Source: Azolla caroliniana (lineage: Eukaryota > Polypodiophyta). From it: a DNA stretch of 64,000 bases. Of the stretch, positions 48,099-57,014 are shown in pieces. A program made the position numbers and the translations under genes. Under the pieces are notes generated by a model. It saw nothing but the letters and a program-made list of their open reading frames with translations, was not told where the DNA came from and ran no database searches. Location: the NCBI GenBank assembly GCA_043228905.1, contig JBHGNT010000003.1, positions 11,470,001 to 11,534,000 of the forward strand. The letters run 5' to 3'. Within the stretch, counting starts at the first letter, position 1, and every line of letters starts with the position of its first letter.

Positions 48099-49111
48099 AG
48101 TAAATCATTGGGTCCCAATACATAGTGAGGGAAAGAACATTGACAATTACTTAAATGATGTGTATAGACCTCAAGGACATTTGGAATTTGACCTTTAAGG
48201 CCTGTAACTTTTGCTTTGTTGGCGTGCTCTTTCCGATGGAGCTTTCGATGTTGTTCTTTTGTATGATCCTTCTTTTTGTAGAATACGCAAAAAGGATGTT
48301 GTCGCTTACAATCGCGATCCATGAATTCGTTGGGTGTCTTGCGTTTCCCAGCGAATTGCGACTGCTTAGTCCTAGGTGCTTCGTTGGGTTTCTTATGGTC
48401 CTTCTTCGAAGTGTGTTGATAGCGAAGAACTATTTCAACGGCCTCTTCGAAGGATTTTGGATCCTTATCATGCATTATCCAGTCATAGTCTGAATTGGGG
48501 ATGCCATTGGGGTTCATTAAAGCTTCTGTTGCCTCGGTTCGAGAGGGAGGTTGCAGAAATTGGCCCTTAAAAATTGTGACAAAATCTGTCCAAGTATCGG
48601 GCAAATTCCCCAAAGTTCGAAGCCCACACCACCAGGCGGTGGCCTTAGCCCCTAGTTCTCGGCTGACATATGCAATCTTCATACTATCTGGCGTGGGATA
48701 GAGCTGAAAATGAGACTCCCATTGGCCCAGGCACGTGAAAATTGCTTCTTTGGTTCTTTCCTTCTTTTCTCCCGTAAATGGCTTTACGACAAATGATGGT
48801 TCACCATGATGCTCATCGGGTCTATTAGTGTCACGTTGTAAACTAATGACACGTGCCTCGAGAGCACTTTGAGATTGCCGAAGTTCAGACATTTGATGAG
48901 CGGTTGAACTAAGGAAATTTTGTATTTGTAAGAAATACGACTCAATGGAGATTGCTCCAGGAAGATTTTCTTGAGGTCCTTCCGCTTGAACGGATGACAG
49001 CGGGTCGTTATTCTGAGCCATTGAATGATTATTTCTAGCAAAGAAATAGGATAAGGCCAGACAAATAGTCATAAGATCAAGTTGTGATGTAAACATATCA
49101 TGGGCCAACAT
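47981..49111 (-). pseudogene. gag: Gypsy Gag (376 codons, open)
   Basis: Starts in a long open frame, most likely at MAQNNDPLSSVQ (49,022); upstream codons are leader. Gag core: WESHFQLYPTPDSMKIAYVS, ATAWWCGLRTLG, FVTIFKGQFLQPPSR. The zinc knuckle is damaged (CVFYKKKDHTKEQH; second and last Cys lost). It overlaps the protease frame, so frames shift near 48,100. Confidence 0.75.
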
Positions 49112-49168
49112 TAATAGATATCATGATCTCACGTCAATACCCCTCTAGACGTATGAGATTAGGTTCAA

Positions 49169-49580
49169 GATCAGGTTACTATGGTAAAACAAAGGCATTT
49201 AAAAAACCATGGGGGTGACAAATGAATGTCTTTCCCTGATCTCTATATCGATTTTTTATGGAGGCTCCCCGAGGCTCAACCATGTATGTTCGCGTCATGA
49301 ATAGTTTATACAAGAAAAAAATGTTAACAATAAGCTATGTTTCTATGCCCATGTATATGGTTTCAGCTCTTTAAGATCAGATTACTATGGTAACACAAAG
49401 GTATTTTAAAAACCATGGGGATGACAAATGAATGTCTTGCCCTGATCTCTATATCGATTTTTTATGGAGGCTCCCCGAGGCTCAACCATGTATGTTCGCG
49501 TCATGAATAGTTTATACACGAAAAAAATGTTAACAATAAGCTATGTTTCTATGCCCATGTATATGGTTTCAGCTCTTTAA
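49169..49580. repeat. 206-bp tandem duplication in the gypsy leader
   Basis: Units 49,169-49,374 and 49,375-49,580, both starting GATCAG(G/A)TTACTATGG and ending CAGCTCTTTAAG; a few differences. The related leader at 1,257-1,460 has only one unit. Confidence 0.85.
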
Positions 49581-49667
49581 GTCCTATTACGAGGACCCCG
49601 AAGTGCACTTAGACCTAAAGTCTAAACATGTATTATAGTCATATGTATCAACAATGTTGTTCAGTCT

Positions 49668-49735
49668 TGGTCACATTTGAACTCAAGACCTTGAGAACAA
49701 ATGCATTAAACACTTGAGCTAACCAAATAGGTTGC
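49668..49735 (-). other. tRNA-like module in the gypsy leader
   Basis: Copy of the module at 1,548-1,612 (box A-like TTAGCTCAAGTG, box B-like GGTCTTGAGTTCAAA on the minus strand). Confidence 0.35.
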
Positions 49736-50060
49736 TCGTGTTGAATATTTAATGTTTTATGCGTACAAGAGATATGCGAGGCATTTTCCCACATATGTTT
49801 TTTTAAAAGAAGCACATACACATATGTAAACGTTTTATACAACCAATTAATTACCACTACAACATCATTGAATCAATGAAAAAAAAAATCATATTGACCA
49901 TATACATGATTAGATGGGAGAAGAAAAAATACAAAAGAAAACAAGAAAGAGTTACCGAAGTTCCTTTGTTGATCGCTATCTGGATCAAGGTCAACCGCAT
50001 GTCAATCGATCACCATCCATCAAGGAGACAGAAAAAAATAAAGGAAATATTAGAAACATA

Positions 50061-50223
50061 AGCTCGGATACCAACTATTAGAGATATGCCCTAATGTAAG
50101 CATATGATAAGGATAAAAGATAGATAGATAGAAAGGAGAGAGAGAAAGAAGGGTGTCGATCGACCCAACCACCCCCGACAAAGGGATCGAGACGGACTCG
50201 AGCCTTGATCGGCGTCCCATACC
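50061..50223 (-). repeat. Primer site and truncated 5' LTR of the gypsy element
   Basis: TTGGTATCCGAGCT (50,061-50,075, element strand) is an initiator-Met site with one change. The LTR is recognisable from 50,076 to 50,223, where homology ends mid-LTR. Confidence 0.75.
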
Positions 50224-51240
50224 TAGTTGATGAACAACTATGGATAATACGACAGAAGTTGCTTGCTTGCGGAATCCATCTTCCTCCACGTCTCTTTTGG
50301 CACTTGCACATTTGCTATGTTGTTGAACACCCTCAAGTGTCCCAAATTCGGTGTCCGCCCGAAATAAAGCTCATGTGGTGACACTTTGCCTCTGGTTGCA
50401 GATGTCTGATTCTGAAGGTACACAATCATGTTGACAGCTTCTGCCCAGTTAAACTTGGGCATGCTCTTCTCTTCGAGCATAGTCCTGGCAACCTCTTCGA
50501 TGGTCCGGTTCTTTCTCTTAGCCACACCTTTTTGCTCCGGCGTGTATCTACAGCAGAATTTGCATTGAATTCCCCCTTCTGTAGATAACTAGAGAACTAG
50601 TTGGAAAAGTACTCCTTTCCACCATCGTACCTTAGGTGCTTGATTTTTTTGTCCGTCTCCCATTCGGCGGGGCTTTTCACCTTCAAGAAGCAGGAGAGAA
50701 CTTTGCTTCTCTTCTCAATCAACCACGCCCAAGTGTGCAGAGTGTAGTGATCGATGAAGGTTACGAAGTAACATCTCGCATCGATGCTCACATTCTGTGG
50801 CAGTCCCCAAACGTCCATATGGATCAAATCGAGCTTGTTTCAGGTCCGATTTTGCTGATTCAGGAATGGAAACCGGTGCTGCTTCCCGAGTTTACAAGAT
50901 TCACATAATTGGCTCTTTCAACCACTAAACTTCGGCAAGCCGAACACCAAGTGTTTCGACTACATCTCCTGAAGCTTTGGGAAGTTGATGTGGGTGATCC
51001 ATTTGTACCACAGGTCAATATCTGATTCAACCTTTTGCCCTTTCGCGAACATAGTAGTGCCGACATTGTTTGTCTCAAGGATAAAAATGATCCCATCTCT
51101 ATGTCCTTGCGTAATGATCTGGCCTTCTTCTTTGATGACGCACCCGAGATGAGTGAACCGAAACTACATCCTTTGATCGACGATCTAGCCTACCGACACC
51201 AGGTTCTTGGTGATCATCGGGACGTGTAGGATGTTCCTCA
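50224..51240 (-). pseudogene. Copia integrase fragment of another family
   Basis: Minus-strand frames: MDVWGLPQNVSIDARCYFVT and FIDHYTLHTWAWLIEKRS (integrase core first part, 50,827-50,700), LRYDGGKEYFSN (core Glu, 50,600) and ERKNRTIEEVARTMLEEK-like MAKRKNRTIEEVARTM (50,525), with LYFGRTPNLGHLRVFN following. 50,860-51,240 is the pre-integrase part. Stops and frameshifts throughout. No LTR found. Confidence 0.75.
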
Positions 51241-52011
51241 TTAGTCCTCTCTAGCCAACATGGCTAAGAGGGAGATCTCCGAAGTTCTTGATGAGGTGAA
51301 GGGTGTTGTCGCCGGTTCTGATGACCCCCCAGATGTTTCAACTTCTCGAGATAGGAGAACCATTGTTTCGACCCCCGTCATATTACACATTTGTAGGAGT
51401 AACTTCCCAAATTGGTCCGGATCTTTTTCATCGCTAGAAGAGTGGCAATACATTTTCATATCCTCTTGCATCCTTGAGATATGTGGCATGAAAGATTCGT
51501 TTGAAACAAGTTGGACACTTCTTGTACGAGCATTCATGTCACCAAAGACAATAACTTCCCCTTTGGATTTGAAATAAGCAGTATCATCTTCTAGATTGGC
51601 AAAAGGTTGATCTTTATCCAAACAAGCATAAAAGTTAAAATCTTGATGAGAAATGTAACATCCAACCACAAAAGTTGGCAAATCATTAGTTGTTTCTATT
51701 TTAATCCATATATAGCATTTATGTTCATCATTTTTTACGATTGACACATATTTCTCTATTTCCTTCTTAATCAAACATGCCACCCCTCCTTGTCCTCTTC
51801 TTTGTCTTGGATTTTTCTCCCATATCAAAGAGTGTACATTATAGTTTCCTAAACCTTGAATCCTTTGAGTATCATGCTCCCATGCTTCAACAAGAAGTAT
51901 AATATCCGAGTCATCGGTGAACTCCTCTATGCCACATCCCGCATTCCATGGGTATCCATTGCAATTCCAAAAGCATAGTCCTAAAAGACGTGGGTTAGTC
52001 TCATAGGTCAC
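51241..52011 (-). pseudogene. LINE (non-LTR retrotransposon) endonuclease domain
   Basis: A 256-codon frame with the APE-type endonuclease/exonuclease/phosphatase fold: LCFWNCNGYPW (Asn), DIILLVEAWEHD (catalytic Glu region), RRGQGGVACLIKKEI, YIWIKIE, VIVFGDMNARTRS (Asp/Asn pair). This enzyme nicks target DNA for target-primed reverse transcription. The RT domain that should follow is missing: the sequence ends at the copia fragment. Confidence 0.8.
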
Positions 52012-53019
52012 GTGTCCCTATTTGCCTACATTTCCATCTTTGGGCACATCCTTAACCTTTTCAATCTTTTTTCATATGCTTTACCACAAGCATTTTGTTG
52101 TGAGATAGTACGATCTTCACTCACAAAGCATTGTGTACCTTTGAGGTGTACCCAACTATTTTCGAGTATAATCTGCCGCTTTTTATCATCTATCATTGTG
52201 CATACTATAGGCCTTTCTCTAGAGTGAGTAACACTATGTTTCCCAACTCCGTGTGCCCCATATACATTCACATCTGACATCCCATAATTCATGCTAAAAA
52301 AATCACCAATGGCCTTTCCAAGGGATGCGGGTGTTTCCATACTCTACTCTTTAATCGCACGGATGACAATGTTCTTTGATCATCGTTCACGTTCTTTCAA
52401 TTCTCGGACATCTATGCTTTCTATATTCTTCTCGTGGTGCACATCACATGCATATAAGATGAGTTTGATACCATATCCCTACCACACACATCGGCCCATG
52501 ACTTCGTTGTACATACATTTTTCGCCGTCCAATTTTTCTTCTTTTAATGTTTCCTTTAACTCAATCTTGTGAAGGCATTCATTTGTATCAAAAAGAATCT
52601 TTCTTACATTCTTGAATCTTATCTTCAAGTTTTGCCACCACCTTCTAAGTTAAGACTTCCATTCTCAATGACAACAATTTGGAGCTTAGCATTTTCTTTC
52701 ATTAATTTCCTAATCTCTTCACTTTGTTTGTTTATGGTTTCTTAAAGAGAAATCAAGTGACTCATAAGCATTTTGTCTATTGTATTGGAATCAAGATTTG
52801 TTGGTGATCTTAGTTCATTATCAATCATACTCCCGAACTTTGTCGCGTCTTTACGAGTGTTTCCCATTGTAGGACAAAATCCTACGGGAAGAGGGAGACA
52901 AAGTGAGAGAGGGAGAGAGAATGTACCCTTCACTCGATTTAGGGCTTCAAAATCTACCTTGCGTTGTCATGAAGATTTTGGGCCATGGTGATAGTACGCA
53001 TTTATTGTTTAGGAAATCG
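52012..53019 (-). pseudogene. LINE upstream region with coiled-coil ORF remnants
   Basis: Broken frames upstream of the endonuclease. MGNTRKDATKFGSMIDNEL starts at 52,870, a predicted coiled coil (EEIRKLMKENAKLQIVV) follows an in-frame TAA near 52,742, then several frameshifts to 52,026. This is probably the element's first ORF (RNA-binding type) or the N-terminus of its ORF2. A CT-rich stretch at 52,880-52,920 may be its 5' UTR. The DNA transposon begins just beyond. Confidence 0.5.
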
Positions 53020-53023
53020 TATT
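53020..53023. repeat. Left target duplication TATT of the DNA transposon
   Basis: TATT precedes AACACGTTCG; the same four bases follow the right end at 61,893-61,896. A one-base shift of the repeat ends would give TTA instead, so the length (3 or 4) is not certain. Confidence 0.6.
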
Positions 53024-53059
53024 AACACGTTCGCGTTCACAAGTGGAAGGATCGCGCAT
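53024..53059 (+). repeat. Left terminal inverted repeat (36 bp)
   Basis: Begins AACACGTTCGCGTTCACAAG, then TGGAAGGATCGCGCAT. TGGAAGGAT recurs at 53,063-53,071 as a subterminal direct repeat. It matches the reverse complement of 61,857-61,892 except for one C/T difference. Confidence 0.9.
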
Positions 53060-53381
53060 AAATGGAAGGATAAGGGAAATTTTAGGGGTTTTTCAATGAT
53101 TTTACAAAACACATTGATACCAGTATCATACATGTTCAAACATACTATGAAAAAGGTTAAAAATCCACTATTTTCGTGATTTAGAAGTAACTAAAAAAAG
53201 ACGAATTTCAGAAAGATACATTCTCAATTTATATCACAAACTTCACAACCAATGTTATTTTATAAGAAACATTTTTTTAGAAATCATAAGAATTCAAAAC
53301 ACATGATTTTATATTACTCGATTTGTTACAAGCGGAATGTAGTTACACTTAATAGCCAAATATACATTCATGATCACTCCT

Positions 53382-56162
53382 TTACGGAGAATCACTACTA
53401 TAACTAATATACAATGACGATTCCTCCTCATCATCCTCGGATGTACCAATCAGTGCATTATTTTCATCATAAACCAAATGGTTTGACTCTAGATTATATG
53501 TAGCAGATCTCGTTTGCCTTTGACTCGAGCCACCTTGTAGACCTGGTAATTTTTCTTTTATTATATCTATTGTTGACTTCCTTAATCGTCCGGCTTTTGT
53601 AAGTGTGAAGTCGTACACGATGATATCCACATAAGAGATATCAAGGGTCGAGGTGTTACGAATGTTTCGCTTCCTCTTCCTACCTCCCCTTCTTGTTTGG
53701 CATTCAATCATCTCCAATGTATACTGACCTGTAAAAGCATTTGCACTTCTAGTGTTGTACCAATGAACATTTATAGACTTGATCGTGTTTTCTATTTCAT
53801 GCATTAGCACTTCTAGAATTTTACCAACCCAAAATTGGTGGCCATGTGAGTTCTCATCAGCCGGCGTTGCAATCAACATCCCCGCGGTGAGCTCTTGCAA
53901 ATTTCCTTGCCATCTAGCTTCGGCTGCTTTGGTCATCCTTGGTCCCACATAAATGTCTCTTTGTTGTGGATGGACCAAGCTGTCATTAATCGCATTTACT
54001 AGTTGCTCCGGACTTCTATTTACGCGATCATGTTGCAACGACCATGTGAATGGCGTTTCCAAATTCCAATTATCAACAGATACACAATTGTCTATAATTT
54101 CTTTCTGATCACTATAAAATACATCCCACCATGACGTGTCTTGTTGTGCGGCATATTTCTTGGCGGCCTCAATATGCTTTCTTTTTTCTTCTAAGGCTTG
54201 GAGCCATGACCGTTTTTGTTCTAATACCAAGTCGCTCTGCAACTGTCCTTTCTTCTCAATTGGCATTTGCTTAGCTCCATGGACAATTGTACTCGGCATA
54301 CAAAGTAATAACTGGCAACCACCTTCAGGTTCCCATGTTGTAGAAGATGAATATTGTTTGGCATACAAAAGTGTAGAACCACTTATTCCATTTTTCTTTA
54401 TCAAAAAAATGTGATTGAAACTTATATTGTTTAACTGAGCAAGCACTTTAACATTCCCACCACCCCCATCTAATATATATCTCTTAAAGTCATATACCTC
54501 CTTCAAGTGTAACACTTTTGGGCGTGGTGTATAAGCATCACAAATGACATCAAATAGTTTAGGTAAAGTGAAAGCATCATGCCGAGACAATTGTCTGGAG
54601 AATGTGCTAAACATCTGATCTATATGGTCATGTGTGTGGCCAACCAAAAGGAAATTGACTTTCACTTTCCTAAACAATTCTAGGTTGACCAACATACTTA
54701 GATAGCCAAATACAGTTGAATTTTTGTTCTCTCTAGCAGTATTGTCCAATTGAATGTATAGAACAGGGGGGAAAGGTTGTCCCCAAGACATCAAAACTCG
54801 GTGAATCACTGTAACTGTTAGGTTAGGGTCATTGTGAACATTGGGGTAAGTAATGAAGACGTGAGGTCGAACAGACCTATTATAAGCCAAGCATCCCACC
54901 AAGTGCATTTGAACAAGGCACTCATCATTGACATCTTTGGGGAGCCTCCGCATATGCGGCAAGCATGTCTTCTTTTGGTCCATGCCATCTATCATTAAGC
55001 ACATGTATTGTTCGGGCCTCTTCAAACACTTCTCTCTATGATGCATCGCCTTCCTTCGTTCTAAGGATTGTGCCTCACGATGCTCTTGTAGTAACTTCTT
55101 ACTCGTATCCTTTTCCATTGATGTCTTTGCACCTTTAGCCAAACTTTTAAGATTTGCACAAATGGAGCAATACCCCATACGTACTTTACGAGGAATAATA
55201 ACATTTGAAAACCGAGCTCTCCATAATCTTGTGAATTGGCTATATGTGATCGACTTATTACGTGAGCCCAGCATATCAGATCGATAGACATCATAAACTT
55301 CCCGACGTGTATAATTATCAGAAAGATGCATCCTACCTGTAGTGGGCATTACTTCACAATTTAACTGAAAGTAAGTTTTCATCCAGCCAATAGCTAGTCT
55401 TCCATTTGCACCTTTCATACTTGGAACCTCTTTACAATTGAGCATCTGATCCCCGCTAAGTAGACGTTGTTGTACTCTATGTAGCCGCATGTTACTAACA
55501 CATAACGCAATTTTGAATGCAACTCTACATATCTGTTGCGCATGGAAGATATAATACTCGAATGATACTTTGATCCCCGTACATTTGTCAGATACTAGTT
55601 GCATATGTGACCCGAGGTAAGTGTCTTGCTCATCACCGGTCATCGAAAAATAGTATCGCCTTAATTCTAACAACTTTGATTTTCCAATCATAGACATACA
55701 ACCACGGGCACAACATATTTTGTTGACATCAAATCCAATCTGTTTATCTGATGTCACCAAGCTAAATCTAGCTAGACGAATTCTTCGTGGGATTCTTCTA
55801 ATATGCATAGGGCTCCCAGATTTCTCTTCCTGCATAGAGGTTGGTGTAACCTTGTTACAGTCTAATTCTTTGCTGTGACCATCGCCAATGTTATTCAATG
55901 TTTCCTGGGCACTTCCTTCATTCTCGGTATCTTTATTAATATCGTATTCTTCAATAGAGAACTCTTCACATGTGTCATTATTTACATTCCCTGTAGATGA
56001 GCTCAGACAATATTCTTCGATAGAATATGGTGAGTCGGTCGACAGACAATATTCTTCAATCGAATATGGTGACTCTGATGACAAACAATACTCTTCAATA
56101 GAAAACGATGGGTCTGATGACAAACAATATTCTTCAATCGAGAACGGTGAATCTTCACTCAT
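53382..56162 (-). CDS. DUF7869-like protein, probable transposase (926 aa)
   Basis: Intact single-exon frame. Residues 1-65: four 13-residue repeats of SIEEYCLS plus a 5-residue spacer, Ser/acidic. 118-132: basic (IRRIPRRIRL). 300-345: a possible helix-turn-helix and Cys pair (YCSICANLKS). 388-520: RNase H-like core with three acidic motifs, IDGMD (D392), QLDNTARENKN (D473) and GHTHDHIDQ (D512/D515), as in DUF7869 proteins. 635-670: coiled coil. 775-815: FWVGKILEV...INVHWY, an SH3/Tudor/BAH-like chromatin-reader guess. 824-833: RGGRKRKR, a nuclear localisation signal. The role as transposase is inferred from the acidic triad and from its place between terminal repeats. Stop lies 320 bp from the left end. 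Confidence 0.8.
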   Translation of the reverse strand: MSEDSPFSIEEYCLSSDPSFSIEEYCLSSESPYSIEEYCLSTDSPYSIEEYCLSSSTGNVNNDTCEEFSIEEYDINKDTENEGSAQETLNNIGDGHSKELDCNKVTPTSMQEEKSGSPMHIRRIPRRIRLARFSLVTSDKQIGFDVNKICCARGCMSMIGKSKLLELRRYYFSMTGDEQDTYLGSHMQLVSDKCTGIKVSFEYYIFHAQQICRVAFKIALCVSNMRLHRVQQRLLSGDQMLNCKEVPSMKGANGRLAIGWMKTYFQLNCEVMPTTGRMHLSDNYTRREVYDVYRSDMLGSRNKSITYSQFTRLWRARFSNVIIPRKVRMGYCSICANLKSLAKGAKTSMEKDTSKKLLQEHREAQSLERRKAMHHREKCLKRPEQYMCLMIDGMDQKKTCLPHMRRLPKDVNDECLVQMHLVGCLAYNRSVRPHVFITYPNVHNDPNLTVTVIHRVLMSWGQPFPPVLYIQLDNTARENKNSTVFGYLSMLVNLELFRKVKVNFLLVGHTHDHIDQMFSTFSRQLSRHDAFTLPKLFDVICDAYTPRPKVLHLKEVYDFKRYILDGGGGNVKVLAQLNNISFNHIFLIKKNGISGSTLLYAKQYSSSTTWEPEGGCQLLLCMPSTIVHGAKQMPIEKKGQLQSDLVLEQKRSWLQALEEKRKHIEAAKKYAAQQDTSWWDVFYSDQKEIIDNCVSVDNWNLETPFTWSLQHDRVNRSPEQLVNAINDSLVHPQQRDIYVGPRMTKAAEARWQGNLQELTAGMLIATPADENSHGHQFWVGKILEVLMHEIENTIKSINVHWYNTRSANAFTGQYTLEMIECQTRRGGRKRKRNIRNTSTLDISYVDIIVYDFTLTKAGRLRKSTIDIIKEKLPGLQGGSSQRQTRSATYNLESNHLVYDENNALIGTSEDDEEESSLYISYSSDSP

Positions 56163-56860
56163 GGCTTAAGGTCTAGATAGGGCTCTCTAAGTTATGGGCT
56201 TACGGGAAAGAAAAAAACTAATAAGCTCCTCTCTAAACATATACTCCTCTCTAAACATAAACTTCTCTCTAAACAAAAGCTAAATCAATAGAATGTCTAT
56301 ATTATGTAATATTCTATTAATACAATACATCAAAAAATTATTTTTAATAAAGTAATTGTACTTAAAATATCAATTATTATATAAACTAGATCTATATAAA
56401 GTTAAATCAAGTAAAATATAAAACTAATCATTAACAAGCCATGAATATGTTGGATTAATGTTAAAATCATTGGCTAATTAATGGCACCCATTTTGATATA
56501 GAACGTCTCACTCATTGGTTCTTTAATGCTCACCATTTTAAATATTAGACTTATCAATCATTGGTTAATTTATGCCCACATCTTTAATACACAACATTTG
56601 AGAGTCATAAAAATTGTTGGTTTTAGTAATCAATCATTGGTACATTCATGAACCTCTATCATTGTCTCATTCATAACCTTTGAAGTCATTGTAGGTTGTT
56701 ATGACTATAAAAGATTGATCAATATGGTAGTTTAACTTTGTAATCATTAATACAATCATAAGTTTCTCTAGTTAATGTGACTATGGTTACCAACTAACTA
56801 TCCTCAAAGTTACCAACCTTGGTTAAGGTGACTATGGTTACTTTAACCAATGTGTTCAAT
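56163..56860. promoter_or_regulatory. Divergent promoter region between the two transposon genes
   Basis: AT-rich. 56,222-56,278 has three copies of 'ctctctaaacata/aaa' just upstream of the minus gene's ATG (56,162). Repeats of 'gttaccaac/ggttaa' occur at 56,785-56,850. No open frame of note. It must drive both genes. Confidence 0.5.
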
Positions 56861-56863
56861 CCC

Positions 56864-56870
56864 TATAAAT
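56864..56870 (+). promoter_or_regulatory. TATA box of the ParB-methyltransferase gene
   Basis: TATAAAT about 30 bp before a likely start site near 56,895, followed by a 5' leader with short repeats of ACAGAGCAC type (56,898-56,985) and the ATG at 57,015. Confidence 0.6.
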
Positions 56871-57014
56871 AGGAAGACCTCGTCATATTTCACTCACCAG
56901 AGCGTACAGAGCGTACAGAGCACACAGAACATAGAGAGCACACAGAGCACACAAAGCACACAGAGCACAAAGCACGAAAGCGCGATCTCCGCCTCCACTT
57001 CCACACGATCAAAC

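Larger units (their letters stand above)
44988..50223 (-). mobile_element. Ty3/gypsy chromovirus, 5' LTR truncated
   Basis: 3' LTR 44,988-45,433, pol, gag, leader, primer site and the first 148 bp of the 5' LTR (50,076-50,223), where a copia fragment abuts. Same family as the fragment at 922-3,252. Damaged in RT and integrase. Confidence 0.85.
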
